Assembly (NCBI RefSeq): GCF_008084905.1
Contig: NZ_VSFC01000031.1
Coordinates: 528-64,527, forward strand
DNA from: Xanthomarina maritima
Lineage (GTDB): Bacteria; Bacteroidota; Bacteroidia; Flavobacteriales; Flavobacteriaceae
Reading direction: 5' to 3'
Length of the DNA: 64,000 bases
In this document: piece after piece, positions 44,880 through 54,507 of the stretch
Position numbering within the stretch: the stretch's first letter is position 1
How the letters are laid out: the number at the start of each line of letters is the position of its first letter
Made by a program: the position numbers and the translations under genes
Notes under the pieces: model-generated
What the model was told of the DNA's origin: nothing
Database searches by the model: none
What the model saw: only the letters and a program-made list of their open reading frames with translations

Positions 44880-45710
44880 ATGAATTTAAAGAATAAAATA
44901 ATTGTATTTGGATTACTATTAATAATTATGTCTTGTGCAACAAATCCTTTTACTGGTAAGCAAACCATGGCTATTGTTCCAAACTCTCAATTGTTTCCAA
45001 CAGCTTTTCAACAATATAATCAAGTGCTTTCGGAGAGTAAGGTTATTAAAGGAACTTCACAATCTGAAATGATAACACGTGTTGGCCAAAGAATTTCTAT
45101 TGCTGCTGAACGTTGGTTAAATGCCAATGGTTATGAAGGTTATTTAAAAGATTACAAATGGGAATACAATTTAATTGACGATAAAACGGTAAACGCTTGG
45201 TGTATGCCTGGAGGAAAAATAGTCTTTTATACTGGAATTCTTCCAATTGCACAAAGTGAAACAGGTGTAGCTGCTATTATGGGGCATGAAGTTGCACATG
45301 CTCTGGCTAATCATGGTCAACAACGTATGAGTGCCGATTATATTCAGCAAGGTGTTGCCATTGCTGGAAATATTGCCATTCAAAATGATAACGATAGAGA
45401 AGCATTTAACCAATATTATGGTATTGGGTCTCAAGTAGGAGTGATGTTGCCTTTTAGTAGAAGCCATGAAACCGAAGCAGATAAAATAGGATTAATATTA
45501 ATGGCAATGGCTGGTTATAACCCGAGTGAGGCAGCAGAATTATGGAAAAGAATGAAAGAAAATAGTGGAGGAAGTGCTCCTTTAGAAATTTTAAGTACAC
45601 ATCCATCTAATGATTCTAGAATTCAGGAAATTAATTCTTTAGTACCTATGGCTGTTGCTGAAGCTAAAAAATTTGGAGTCACTACATTTAAACCAATTAC
45701 TAAATTTTAA
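44880..45710 (+). CDS. M48 family metallopeptidase lipoprotein
   Basis: A 276-residue protein with a lipoprotein signal (VFGLLLIIMSC). The zinc site is GHEVAHALANHG (HExxH), with a third ligand Glu in SRSHETEADKIG. Also WCMPGGKIVFYTGIL. It is like BepA/LoiP and Oma1-type proteases that handle misassembled outer-membrane proteins. Followed by a terminator and the UMF1 transporter. Confidence 0.92.
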   Translation: MNLKNKIIVFGLLLIIMSCATNPFTGKQTMAIVPNSQLFPTAFQQYNQVLSESKVIKGTSQSEMITRVGQRISIAAERWLNANGYEGYLKDYKWEYNLIDDKTVNAWCMPGGKIVFYTGILPIAQSETGVAAIMGHEVAHALANHGQQRMSADYIQQGVAIAGNIAIQNDNDREAFNQYYGIGSQVGVMLPFSRSHETEADKIGLILMAMAGYNPSEAAELWKRMKENSGGSAPLEILSTHPSNDSRIQEINSLVPMAVAEAKKFGVTTFKPITKF

Positions 45711-45741
45711 AAGCATTATTTAAAATATTTACTTACTTTCG

Positions 45742-45770
45742 AAGCTGTTCAAAATAGGACAGCTTTTTTT
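45742..45770 (+). terminator. Terminator after M48 gene
   Basis: AAGCTGTTC (45742-45750) pairs with GGACAGCTT (45757-45765), one G-T, followed by a T-run. Confidence 0.85.
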
Positions 45771-45786
45771 ATTTTAATTATACTTT

Positions 45787-47094
45787 ATGTCAAAATTCGA
45801 AAAAGGAAATAAAAAATTATTGAATGCTTGGGCATTTTATGATTGGGCAAATTCAGTTTATACCTTGACCATTGCATCCTCTATTTTTCCCATTTTCTAT
45901 TCTGCCTTATTTATCAGTAATATTAAAACAGTTCATGCATTTGGTTTTGAATTTAAAAGTACTGCTTTAATAACATTTGTTACTGCTTTTACTTTTTTGG
46001 TAGTATCGTTTATGTCTCCATTGCTATCTGGAATTGCAGATTATATAGGTAATAAGAAAGGGTTTATGAAATTCTTCTGTTATGTTGGAGGAATTGGTTG
46101 CATTGGATTGTATTGGTTTAGTTTAGAGCATATCTATATCAGTTTGATTTGTTACTTTATGGGCTTAATAGGTTATTGGGGAAGTTTGGTTTTTTATAAT
46201 TCTTATTTGCCTGATATTGCATTTCCAGAACAACAAGATAGAATAAGCGCCAGAGGGTTTTCTTTTGGATATGTTGGAAGTGTTTTGTTGTTAATTATCA
46301 ATTTAGGGATGGTTATGAGCCAAGACAATGGTGAAGATAAAATGCAAATGATGCGTTGGTCTTTTGTTATGGTAGGAGCATGGTGGATTTTATTTAGTCA
46401 ATATACTTTTTATGTTTTACCAAAAGGTGTTTTAACAGGTGAAAGAGTTACTAGAAACGTTGTTTTAAATGGATTTAGAGAATTACGTCAAGTATGGCAT
46501 CAGCTTAAAGGAAATTTAAGACTGAAGAGATATTTATTGGCATTTTTTGTTTTTAGTATGGCTGTACAAACCATTATGTTAGTGGCAGTTTATTTTGGTG
46601 AAGAGGAAATTTTATGGGCTGATGAAAGTGAAAAAACAATGGGATTAATTGTAAGTATTTTATTAATACAAATTATAGCCATTCTTGGTGCCGTTTTAAC
46701 TTCAAGAGCATCAGAGAAATTTGGAAATATAAAAACTCTTATAGCTGTTAATTTTATATGGATGTCCTTATGTTTTGCTGCTTATTTTGTAGTAACACCA
46801 ATTCATTTTTATATGACTGCAGGTTTTGTTGGATTGGTTATGGGAGGTATACAAGCTTTAGCGAGGTCTACTTATTCTAAGTTTTTACCTGAAACAGAAG
46901 ATACTACATCATTCTTTAGTTTTTATGATGTAGCCGAAAAAATAGGAATTGTTATTGGAATGGTTATTTTTGCGACCATCGATCAAATAACAGGAAGCAT
47001 GCGAAATGCCATCGTATTTTTATTTGTTTTCTTTTTAATAGGTATTATATTGTTATTTAGAGTGCCTAAATTAAACCAAAAATTAGTTTCTTGA
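45787..47094 (+). CDS. MFS transporter, UMF1 family
   Basis: A 435-residue protein with about 12 membrane segments. The N-terminal NAWAFYDWANSVYTLTIASS is the signature of the UMF1 (Atg22-like) subgroup. Also MSPLLSGIADYIGNKKGFM between helices 2 and 3, and FSFYDVAEKIGIVIGM near the end. Substrate unknown; Atg22 in yeast exports amino acids from vacuoles. Ends with TGA. Confidence 0.9.
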   Translation: MSKFEKGNKKLLNAWAFYDWANSVYTLTIASSIFPIFYSALFISNIKTVHAFGFEFKSTALITFVTAFTFLVVSFMSPLLSGIADYIGNKKGFMKFFCYVGGIGCIGLYWFSLEHIYISLICYFMGLIGYWGSLVFYNSYLPDIAFPEQQDRISARGFSFGYVGSVLLLIINLGMVMSQDNGEDKMQMMRWSFVMVGAWWILFSQYTFYVLPKGVLTGERVTRNVVLNGFRELRQVWHQLKGNLRLKRYLLAFFVFSMAVQTIMLVAVYFGEEEILWADESEKTMGLIVSILLIQIIAILGAVLTSRASEKFGNIKTLIAVNFIWMSLCFAAYFVVTPIHFYMTAGFVGLVMGGIQALARSTYSKFLPETEDTTSFFSFYDVAEKIGIVIGMVIFATIDQITGSMRNAIVFLFVFFLIGIILLFRVPKLNQKLVS

Positions 47095-47134
47095 AAAAAT
47101 GCTTATGTTTACAAAAATTATTTTAAAACCTATT

Positions 47135-47580
47135 ATGAATAATTTAAAATTTGCCCCTTATTTTCTTCTTACTTTTTTAATGTTTAGTATTTCTTCTTGT
47201 GATAATGACCCTTTGGAAGGTGATTTTAATAATACTTCTAGTAATTGAAATGGAAATGGAACTAACACAGAACTAACTTCTTTATTTGATAAATGGTAGT
47301 ATGATTCTGAGGATTTTCAGCAGACATTTATTTTCACTCAAATGGCCAATATGAACAAAAAGTTGACCTGTTAGGAACCGAATTAATCTCTACAGGAGAT
47401 TGGTTATGGGAAAACGAGAGTGAGCAAATAATGAAAATTGAAAATTTAGGAGGTTCAGGACAGGTAGCTTCTGATATCTGGTTTCGATTTAGTGATATAC
47501 AAGAAACATCCTTTAACTTAGAACAATCTACAGATGGTATTAGTTATTCTATTCCTTGATTGTATTTAGATACTGATTAA
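47135..47580 (+). pseudogene. Broken lipocalin-like lipoprotein gene
   Basis: From ATG 47135 (or 47105) the frame gives a lipoprotein start (LLTFLMFSISSC) but meets TGA at 47246-47248 and TAG at 47297-47299. Near 47330 the frame shifts by one, best explained by loss of one T in a T-run, after which HSNGQYEQKVDLLGTELIST and GDWLWENESEQIMKIENLGG read on. A further TGA (47557-47559) may replace a Trp before the TAA at 47580. Pieced together it gives about 150 residues resembling small lipocalin-like lipoproteins (SLFDKW.YDSEDFQQTFIF). All three stops fit G-to-A changes from TGG. TGA is a normal stop elsewhere here, so recoding is unlikely. Confidence 0.75.
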
Positions 47581-47593
47581 TTTCTCAGATTTT

Positions 47594-47628
47594 AAAAAAA
47601 AGCCATTTAATATTAAATGGCTTTTTTT
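47594..47628. terminator. Bidirectional terminator after the pseudogene
   Basis: AAAGCCATTTAA and TTAAATGGCTTT are perfect arms around TA, with A- and T-runs on the two sides. Confidence 0.85.
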
Positions 47629-47642
47629 TATATTTTTGAAAT

Positions 47643-48353
47643 TTAATCCTTACTTATACTTCCAGAACCAGACACTTTGGTGTATTCTTTTTCTGGATTA
47701 CCAGAGTATTTAATATCTCCAGAACCAGTTACTCTTGCTTTTAGAGATATATTACTAACAACATTTGCATCTCCAGAGCCTGTTACAGTAATATCTGTAT
47801 GATTGGAAGTTAAACTTGTTGCATTTATATCTCCAGATCCTGTTAAAGTGGCTTCCAGGTTATTTGTACTTCCTTTTAGCTTAATATCTCCAGATCCTGT
47901 TAAATCACATTTTAATGTGTCAACTTTTAAAATCAAAGTAACATCACCAGAACCAGATAAGGATACTTCTAAATCTGTAGAAATTATAATCTCTTTATTC
48001 CATAAATCTCCAGAACCTGCCAAAGAAACTTCATCAATATCATGAAAAGGAATGGTAATTCTTATTCCTTTATTTAAAGAAGGTTTTAAACTTGCACGAT
48101 CTTTTGTTTTTACTATAAGTTTGTTGTCTTTAACTTCTGTAACTATGTATTCTAAAAGGTTTTCTTCGCCCTCAATTTTAATTTTGCCTTCAGTACCTTT
48201 TACTAATTCAAAATCCATAAACCCAGAACATGATATAGCGTCATAATTTGCAGTGGTTCTTGTTATAATAGTCATGTTTCCGTTGCCTTTTACTTTTTGA
48301 GCAAAACTATAAGTAGAAAGAAGCACAGTAGCAATAAGAATTAATTTTTTCAT
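47643..48353 (-). CDS. Head-GIN (DUF2807) domain exported protein
   Basis: A 236-residue protein with a signal peptide (KKLILIATVLLSTYSFAQ). The DUF2807 beta-helix carries a repeated Gly-Ser-Gly-Asp motif at about 20-residue spacing, seen at least six times (AGSGDLWN, SGSGDVTL, TGSGDIKL, TGSGDINA, TGSGDANV, TGSGDIKY). It closes the operon sigma factor, anti-sigma, DYG-repeat protein, head-GIN protein. Likely a small envelope protein made under ECF control. Confidence 0.88.
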   Translation of the reverse strand: MKKLILIATVLLSTYSFAQKVKGNGNMTIITRTTANYDAISCSGFMDFELVKGTEGKIKIEGEENLLEYIVTEVKDNKLIVKTKDRASLKPSLNKGIRITIPFHDIDEVSLAGSGDLWNKEIIISTDLEVSLSGSGDVTLILKVDTLKCDLTGSGDIKLKGSTNNLEATLTGSGDINATSLTSNHTDITVTGSGDANVVSNISLKARVTGSGDIKYSGNPEKEYTKVSGSGSISKD

Positions 48354-48371
48354 ATATGTTTAGATTAATGG

Positions 48372-49463
48372 TTAGTTTTTGAAAAATGAAACACTTCCGT
48401 AATCAGATTCTATTTTTATTAAGTTTCCTGAATTTGATGCTCCATAATAGCCAGAATAATATTTTCCTCCAGATTCTTCACGTTTTTTGTTGAATTGAAA
48501 ATCACCACTATCTTTTAAAGAAGCATACTCTAAGTTGATGTCGAAATTAAAATGATAATTGGAATCATGACCAATTTTAATTCCTGTATAGTCTGAATTG
48601 ATGGTAACGTTTTTAGCTTGATTGGTTAATCTATCAATTTTAATGGAGCCATAATCTGCTTCAATAGCTATATTTTTATAAACATCACCAATTACAACTG
48701 TTAAATAGTCTCCATTACCAGTAATATTATTAGCTCTATTAATTTTTACAGAACCATAATCGCATACATAATTTATATCTTCAGCGGTTTCTAGGATAGA
48801 TGAAGTGTAGTCTGCGTTTAAATTAATATTTTTTGCTTTAGCAATGGTAAAACCACTATAATCGGCATTTATTTCAGCACTATTTATATATTCAAAATAG
48901 CAATTTGAGGTGTAATCGAAGCTTATTCTGTTGTTATCTGCCATTAATTCTTTGGTAGTAATTTTACCATAATCGCAGCTAATAGTTGCTCGGCCTTCTA
49001 GTTTGTCTAAATTAATATTTCCGTAATCATTACTTAAATCAACTGAATTTGAAATTGGCATTTTAACGACATAATTAATTGTCATGTTTATATTGCTAGA
49101 TCCACTCCAATTCCACCAAGAACTTTTGGTTTTATTGAAAATGGTTTTTGCAGAAACCAAACTGTTTGTTGCACTAAAATCAACCGTAATATCATCCAAT
49201 TTTTTTTGTACTTTATCTTCGTCGTTTCCTTTGGTTGTGATAGTCACTACAATTTCAATCCGATTTTCATTCCAAGTCACAATGTCTAAATTGCCATAAC
49301 TATTATCTATCTTTAAAGTGGCATTTGAAGACACATTAAAAGATTTTTTAATAATTTTTTCTTTGGTGTGTTTCTCGTTAGTTACATTTTTAGTTGTTGA
49401 AAAACTAATTATTGGAATTAATAAAAAGAAAAACAGAAGTTTATATTGTTGTAATGTTTTCAT
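48372..49463 (-). CDS. Exported beta-helix adhesin-like protein with DYG repeats (DUF4097-like)
   Basis: A 363-residue protein with a signal peptide (LLFFFLLIPIISFSTT). Residues about 50-340 form a parallel beta-helix with a repeated D-Y-[GST] motif at turns (NDYGNINL, CDYGKITT, NADYSGFTI, NADYTSSIL, CDYGSVKI, EADYGSIKI, NSDYTGIKI, ESDYGSVSF). This resembles putative adhesin DUF4097/2807 families. It overlaps the anti-sigma gene by 23 bases and precedes the head-GIN gene, so it belongs to the ECF operon. Confidence 0.85.
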   Translation of the reverse strand: MKTLQQYKLLFFFLLIPIISFSTTKNVTNEKHTKEKIIKKSFNVSSNATLKIDNSYGNLDIVTWNENRIEIVVTITTKGNDEDKVQKKLDDITVDFSATNSLVSAKTIFNKTKSSWWNWSGSSNINMTINYVVKMPISNSVDLSNDYGNINLDKLEGRATISCDYGKITTKELMADNNRISFDYTSNCYFEYINSAEINADYSGFTIAKAKNINLNADYTSSILETAEDINYVCDYGSVKINRANNITGNGDYLTVVIGDVYKNIAIEADYGSIKIDRLTNQAKNVTINSDYTGIKIGHDSNYHFNFDINLEYASLKDSGDFQFNKKREESGGKYYSGYYGASNSGNLIKIESDYGSVSFFKN

Positions 49464-50004
49464 TGTTTAATTTATTTAGTTGTTTAATATTTTCTATGTG
49501 TTTCATTGTGTTTTGAAGAATATCAATTCTGTTTTGAAAATTCTTAATCATGGCATATATAACTCGGTTGTCATCACCACTTTTAGTTAAATCTCCTTTT
49601 AGGTTTTCGTATTCTATTTCCAGTTTTTTAATTTGAATTAAAGCATCTTTAATAATAATTATAGTTTCAAGATTAGACGCTTGCTCTAATTTTTTTAATT
49701 CTTCGGAAATGGCACTTGTAAAAAAAGATTGAGTTTTTGCCATTTCTGGAGACACATTTGCTAAGTCTCTAACAGCATTATGCTGATTATTTGTAAGAAA
49801 TAAAGTAATTATTAATACAATAGATGCTGCAATACCAAGTATTGGTTTCCATAAATTTCTACTTTTCGATTTAGTACTAGAAATTTTGCTTGCGTTGTTA
49901 TTTAATTTGTTCAAAAAACGTTTGGTGTGGTCAGAATTTGGTTCTTCAACATCAAAACTGTCTTTTAAATCTTCAAATAGCTTATTTAAGTTGTCTGTGC
50001 TCAT
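49441..50004 (-). CDS. Probable membrane anti-sigma factor
   Basis: A 187-residue protein with a cytoplasmic N-terminal part (1-50; LNKLFEDLKDSFDVEEPNSD), one membrane helix (about 53-71; KPILGIAASIVLIITLFLT) and a helical extracytoplasmic part (about 75-187). It starts ten bases after the ECF sigma gene stop. Sequence conservation in such proteins is low, so the call rests on topology and position; the sensed signal is unknown. Confidence 0.75.
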   Translation of the reverse strand: MSTDNLNKLFEDLKDSFDVEEPNSDHTKRFLNKLNNNASKISSTKSKSRNLWKPILGIAASIVLIITLFLTNNQHNAVRDLANVSPEMAKTQSFFTSAISEELKKLEQASNLETIIIIKDALIQIKKLEIEYENLKGDLTKSGDDNRVIYAMIKNFQNRIDILQNTMKHIENIKQLNKLNNENITTI

Positions 50005-50014
50005 AACTATTGTT

Positions 50015-50578
50015 TTAATGTGACACTTGTGGTTGTAATATTTTTCTTAAACTTTCTTTTGCTCTCGATATAGTGGTTCTACAATTAGCATAACTTATGT
50101 TTAGTATGTCGCCAATTTCCTCATAATCGTAACCGTCTATTAAGTGTAATGTTAGAGTAACTCTATAGTTTTCTTTTAAAGAATTTAAAGTCTCTAAAAC
50201 CTGCTTAGCTTTAAGATTTGTAAACTCATAATCAGTTGTAACTCCAATATCATCACTTTCTAATTTGTATTTAACATCATCAAAAGAGATGTTTTGATAT
50301 TTATTATTTTTTTTATAATGATAAATACTATTATTTATGACAATTCGTTTTAACCAAGCACCAAATGTTAAACTATCTTGTATGCTTTCAAGTTTTGTAA
50401 AAGCTAACAGAAAAGATTCCTGCATAATGTCTTCAGCTTCAAAACTATCTTTTACAATTCTAAAAGCTACGTTGTACATGGCTTTGTAATATCTATTATA
50501 AATTTCCAATTGCGCTAATTGGTTTCCAGATTTACAAAGCAATACAAGTTGTTCGATATTTTGATGGGTTAGTGTCAA
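50015..50578 (-). CDS. ECF-type RNA polymerase sigma factor
   Basis: A 187-residue sigma-70 family factor of the ECF group with region 2 (about 25-95; AEDIMQESFLLAF, WLKRIVINNSIYHY) and region 4 (about 130-185; LIDGYDYEEIGDILNISYAN, CRTTISRAKESLRKIL). Regions 1 and 3 are absent. It leads an operon with an anti-sigma factor and two beta-helix envelope proteins, which are its likely main targets. Confidence 0.92.
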   Translation of the reverse strand: MTLTHQNIEQLVLLCKSGNQLAQLEIYNRYYKAMYNVAFRIVKDSFEAEDIMQESFLLAFTKLESIQDSLTFGAWLKRIVINNSIYHYKKNNKYQNISFDDVKYKLESDDIGVTTDYEFTNLKAKQVLETLNSLKENYRVTLTLHLIDGYDYEEIGDILNISYANCRTTISRAKESLRKILQPQVSH

Positions 50579-50604
50579 TTAAAACAATTTGTTATTATAA
50601 AGAT

Positions 50605-50627
50605 GACGCGTTTATAAGTTTGTTACA
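50605..50627 (-). promoter_or_regulatory. Candidate ECF-type autoregulated promoter
   Basis: On the minus strand TGTAAC (50627 to 50622) and CGTC (50608 to 50605) resemble -35 and -10 elements of ECF promoters, 27 bases before the ATG. The 13-base spacer is shorter than the usual 15-17, so confidence is limited. Confidence 0.45.
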
Positions 50628-50701
50628 GTTTAAAGAAAATAAAATTAGTGTTTCAATAGAAACATGGCATATTAATTGAACTTTTAGTTGAAAATATATC
50701 T

Positions 50702-50709
50702 TAATTTTG
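50702..50709 (+). promoter_or_regulatory. -7 promoter element of lon
   Basis: TAATTTTG fits TAnnTTTG. It would give a leader of about 105 bases before ATG 50818, in which no clear hairpin was seen. Confidence 0.5.
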
Positions 50710-50817
50710 TTTGTAGATTGCTAATAACAAGTTAAATAGATATATGTTAATATTAATTTTAAAAGATAATAATTTTGTTATTAACTAGAATAATGACAGA
50801 ATGACTTAATAATATAT

Positions 50818-53268
50818 ATGAAGAAGAGAGATTTATTTAACATTGACAGTTTGTCATTTCAGGAGTTTGATGAAAATTCAGAATTAATTCCTTTAATGAC
50901 ACCTGAAGATGAAGAAAAAATAAGTAATGAGAAATTACCTGAAACTTTGCCTATTTTATCATTGCGAAACACCGTTTTATTTCCTGGAGTAGTAATACCA
51001 ATTACTGCTGGAAGAGATAAATCTATTAAATTAATAGATGATGCAAATAAAGGAAATAAAGTTATTGGTGTTGTTGCTCAAAAAGATGAATCTGTTGAAG
51101 ATCCTACTGCAACAGACATTCATCAAACAGGAGTTGTTGCTAGGATTTTAAGAGTACTTAAAATGCCAGATGGCAATACAACAGTTATTATTCAAGGAAA
51201 GAAACGTTTTAAAGTTTCCGAAGTTATTACTGAAGAGCCTTATATGAACGCTACTATTCGTGAAGTTCCTGAAGCAAGACCAGCAGAAAACAACAAAGAA
51301 TTTGGAGCTATAATTGATTCTATAAAAGAATTAGCGCTTCAAATTATTAAAGATAGTCCTAATATTCCTAGTGAAGCTTCTTTTGCAATTAAAAACATTC
51401 AAAGCAATCCGTTTTTAATAAATTTTGTGTCTTCTAATATGAATCTTTCTGTTAATGAAAAACAATCTTTATTAGAAACTAACGATTTAAAAGAAAGAGC
51501 TCTAGCAACATTGAAATTCATGAATATGGAATTTCAAAAATTAGAGCTTAAAAACGATATTCAGTTGAAAGTTCAAAGTGATATGAATCAACAACAAAGA
51601 GAATATTTCCTGCATCAACAAATGAAAACCATACAAGAAGAGCTTGGAGGTGTTAGTTATGATGAAGAACTTGAAGAAATGAAATCTCGTGCTAAATTAA
51701 AAAAATGGGACGATAAAGTTTCAGAGCATTTTAATAAAGAGATTGCCAAAATGCAACGTATGAATCCTCAAGTTGCAGAATATTCAATACAAAGAAATTA
51801 TTTAGATCTTATTTTAGATTTACCTTGGAATCATTTCAGTAAAGATAAATTCGATTTAAAACGTGCTAAAAGAATTTTAGATTGTGACCATTATGGTTTA
51901 GACGATGTTAAAAGAAGAATTATTGAACATTTAGCCGTTATTAAATTGCGTAACGATATGAAATCTCCAATCCTGTGTCTTTATGGACCTCCAGGAGTTG
52001 GTAAAACCTCATTAGGAAAATCGATAGCAGAAGCCTTAGGAAGAGAATATGTAAGAATGTCTTTAGGAGGCTTACGTGACGAGGCTGAAATTAGAGGCCA
52101 TAGAAAAACATATATTGGCGCCATGCCTGGAAGAATTCTTCAGAGTCTTAAAAAAGCAGGCACTTCAAACCCAGTATTTGTTTTAGATGAAATAGACAAG
52201 TTGTCTAATTCGCATCAAGGAGATCCTTCTTCAGCTATGTTAGAAGTTTTAGATCCTGAACAGAATAGCGAGTTTTACGACAATTTCTTAGAAATGGGAT
52301 ATGATCTTTCTAAAGTTATGTTTATAGCTACTTCTAATAGTTTATCAACCATTCAACCAGCTTTATTGGATAGAATGGAAATTATAAATGTAACAGGTTA
52401 TACTATTGAAGAAAAAGTAGAAATTGCTAAAAGACATTTGTTGCCAAAACAATTGAAAGAACATGGACTAACAGAAAAAGATTTAAAAATTGCAAAAGGT
52501 CAACTTGAAAAAATTGTTGAAGGTTATACCAGAGAATCTGGAGTTCGTGGTTTAGAAAAGCAATTAGCAAAAATGGTTCGTTATGCAGCCAAAAATATTG
52601 CTATGGAAGAAGACTATAATATTAAAGTTACAAACGAAAATATTATTGAAGTTCTAGGTGGACCAAAGTTAGAAAGAGATAAATACGAAAACAACAATGT
52701 AGCAGGAGTAGTAACAGGATTAGCTTGGACTAGAGTAGGTGGAGACATTCTTTTTATAGAATCTATTTTATCTAAAGGAAAAGGCAACATGACCATAACA
52801 GGAAACCTTGGTACTGTTATGAAAGAATCTGCAACTATTGCCATGGAGTTTATAAAATCTAATGCTAAAGAATTAAATTTAGATCCAGACATATTCGAAA
52901 AATACAATGTACATATTCATGTGCCAGAAGGAGCGACTCCAAAAGATGGACCAAGTGCAGGTGTTACAATGCTTACCTCTTTGGTATCTTTATTTACGCA
53001 AAGAAAAGTTAAGAAAAGCTTAGCTATGACTGGAGAAATTACTTTAAGAGGGAAAGTGCTTCCAGTAGGTGGAATAAAAGAAAAAATTCTTGCGGCTAAG
53101 CGTGCACGAATTAAAGAAATTTTACTTTGTGAAGATAACAGAAGAGATATTGAAGAAATAAAACCTGAATATCTAAAAGGATTAACATTCCATTACGTCT
53201 CAGATATGAATGATGTAATTAAAATAGCACTTACAAATCAAAAAGTTGTTAATGCTAAAGAGCTTTAA
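50818..53268 (+). CDS. lon: ATP-dependent endopeptidase La (Lon)
   Basis: An 816-residue protease of usual length. N-terminal substrate domain ([20 protein letters not shown]), AAA+ domain with Walker [14 protein letters not shown] and Walker [13 protein letters not shown], then the proteolytic domain with the Ser-Lys dyad: Ser713 in [11 protein letters not shown] and Lys near 756 in [15 protein letters not shown]. It degrades misfolded and regulatory proteins in the cytoplasm. Monocistronic. Confidence 0.96.
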   Translation: MKKRDLFNIDSLSFQEFDENSELIPLMTPEDEEKISNEKLPETLPILSLRNTVLFPGVVIPITAGRDKSIKLIDDANKGNKVIGVVAQKDESVEDPTATDIHQTGVVARILRVLKMPDGNTTVIIQGKKRFKVSEVITEEPYMNATIREVPEARPAENNKEFGAIIDSIKELALQIIKDSPNIPSEASFAIKNIQSNPFLINFVSSNMNLSVNEKQSLLETNDLKERALATLKFMNMEFQKLELKNDIQLKVQSDMNQQQREYFLHQQMKTIQEELGGVSYDEELEEMKSRAKLKKWDDKVSEHFNKEIAKMQRMNPQVAEYSIQRNYLDLILDLPWNHFSKDKFDLKRAKRILDCDHYGLDDVKRRIIEHLAVIKLRNDMKSPILCLYGPPGVGKTSLGKSIAEALGREYVRMSLGGLRDEAEIRGHRKTYIGAMPGRILQSLKKAGTSNPVFVLDEIDKLSNSHQGDPSSAMLEVLDPEQNSEFYDNFLEMGYDLSKVMFIATSNSLSTIQPALLDRMEIINVTGYTIEEKVEIAKRHLLPKQLKEHGLTEKDLKIAKGQLEKIVEGYTRESGVRGLEKQLAKMVRYAAKNIAMEEDYNIKVTNENIIEVLGGPKLERDKYENNNVAGVVTGLAWTRVGGDILFIESILSKGKGNMTITGNLGTVMKESATIAMEFIKSNAKELNLDPDIFEKYNVHIHVPEGATPKDGPSAGVTMLTSLVSLFTQRKVKKSLAMTGEITLRGKVLPVGGIKEKILAAKRARIKEILLCEDNRRDIEEIKPEYLKGLTFHYVSDMNDVIKIALTNQKVVNAKEL

Positions 53269-53291
53269 GCCTATAACCATTATAATAAATC

Positions 53292-53325
53292 AAAACCTCG
53301 AAATTATTTTCGAGGTTTTTTATAT
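53292..53325 (+). terminator. Terminator after lon
   Basis: AAAACCTCGAAA and TTTCGAGGTTTT, perfect 12-base arms around TTAT, followed by TTTAT. Confidence 0.9.
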
Positions 53326-53387
53326 CACTTAAAAATAAATTATACTTGCATCCGTTTTTAAGTTAGATTTAGTTTCTTTGCACCTTT

Positions 53388-54407
53388 ATGATTAAGAAAA
53401 TTACGGTAGTTATCATTATGCTATTCAGCACTTTTGTTTCGTCACAAGTAGGTGGTGAGACTACCTATCAATTTCTTAATTTAATTTCTTCACCTAGACA
53501 AGCAGCTTTAGGAGGTAAAGTTTTTACTAATATCGATTACGATGTTACTCAAGCACTAACAAATCCTGCAACTATTAATGTTGAAATGGATAATCAGCTC
53601 GCTTTAAATTATATGAGTTATTTAGGAGGCATAAGTTATGGTACTGCTGCCTATGCTTATACTTGGGATAGAAGAACTCAAACTTTTCATATGGGAGTTA
53701 CCTATGTAAATTACGGAAGTTTTGATGGTTACGATGAAAATGGAAACTCTACAGGTTCTTTTACTGGCAATGAAGCAGCTCTTTCTTTTGGTTATGCTGC
53801 ACAATTAGGGTATTCAGACTTTTATTTAGGTGGAAACATCAAATTAATAACATCTCTACTTGAGCAATATAATTCTTTTGGAGCAGCTATAGATGCTGGT
53901 CTTATCTACATAAATGAAGATATAGAATTTCAGGCAACGTTGGTTGTTAGAAATTTAGGAATGCAAATAACTACTTATGCAGGTTTAAACGAGCCTTTAC
54001 CACTTGAGATTGCCTTTGGAATGTCTCAAACATTAGAACATGTGCCTTTACGTTGGCATTTAACGTTTGAGAATTTGCAGACTTGGCCAATTTCAGTTGC
54101 AAATCCTGCTAGAGCAGAAACAGATTTAGAAGGAAACCAAACTCAAGAAGACGTTGGTTTTTTTCAAAATGTCTTAAATCATACCATTTTAGGAGCAGAA
54201 ATATTTCCAGCAGGAGCATTTAGTATTAGATTAGGTTATAATTTTAGAAGAGGTCAAGAATTAAAAATTGTAGATCAGAGAAATTTTTCAGGAATTTCGG
54301 CTGGATTTGGTTTAAAATTAAATAAACTAAGATTTAGCTTTACACATGCAAGATATACAAGTGCAGCAAATGCTAACTTTTTTGGTTTGCAACTTGATTT
54401 AAGGTAA
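53388..54407 (+). CDS. porQ: Type IX secretion system protein PorQ
   Basis: A 339-residue outer-membrane protein with a signal peptide (VVIIMLFSTFVSSQ). Family features: FLNLISSPRQAALGGKVFTN, ALTNPATINVEMDNQLALN, and the barrel strands ending RYTSAANANFFGLQLDLR. PorQ belongs to the FadL-like barrel set (PorV, PorQ, PorP) of the type IX system and interacts with the sorting/attachment machinery. It explains export of the T9SS protein at the window start. Upstream of cmk by 100 bases. Confidence 0.9.
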   Translation: MIKKITVVIIMLFSTFVSSQVGGETTYQFLNLISSPRQAALGGKVFTNIDYDVTQALTNPATINVEMDNQLALNYMSYLGGISYGTAAYAYTWDRRTQTFHMGVTYVNYGSFDGYDENGNSTGSFTGNEAALSFGYAAQLGYSDFYLGGNIKLITSLLEQYNSFGAAIDAGLIYINEDIEFQATLVVRNLGMQITTYAGLNEPLPLEIAFGMSQTLEHVPLRWHLTFENLQTWPISVANPARAETDLEGNQTQEDVGFFQNVLNHTILGAEIFPAGAFSIRLGYNFRRGQELKIVDQRNFSGISAGFGLKLNKLRFSFTHARYTSAANANFFGLQLDLR

Positions 54408-54507
54408 TTAATGATTGATCTGCTATTATAGCTATAGCTACTTTAACGAATTTTGAAACTAACTACAATAATTTTTTAAGTATTTTAGGCACTTGAAACT
54501 ATATTAA

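Noticed and set aside
47246-47299. Recoding of TGA or TAG as an amino acid in the lipocalin-like gene
   Set aside because: TGA ends other intact genes here, TAG is also involved, and a frameshift is needed as well; decay explains all three.
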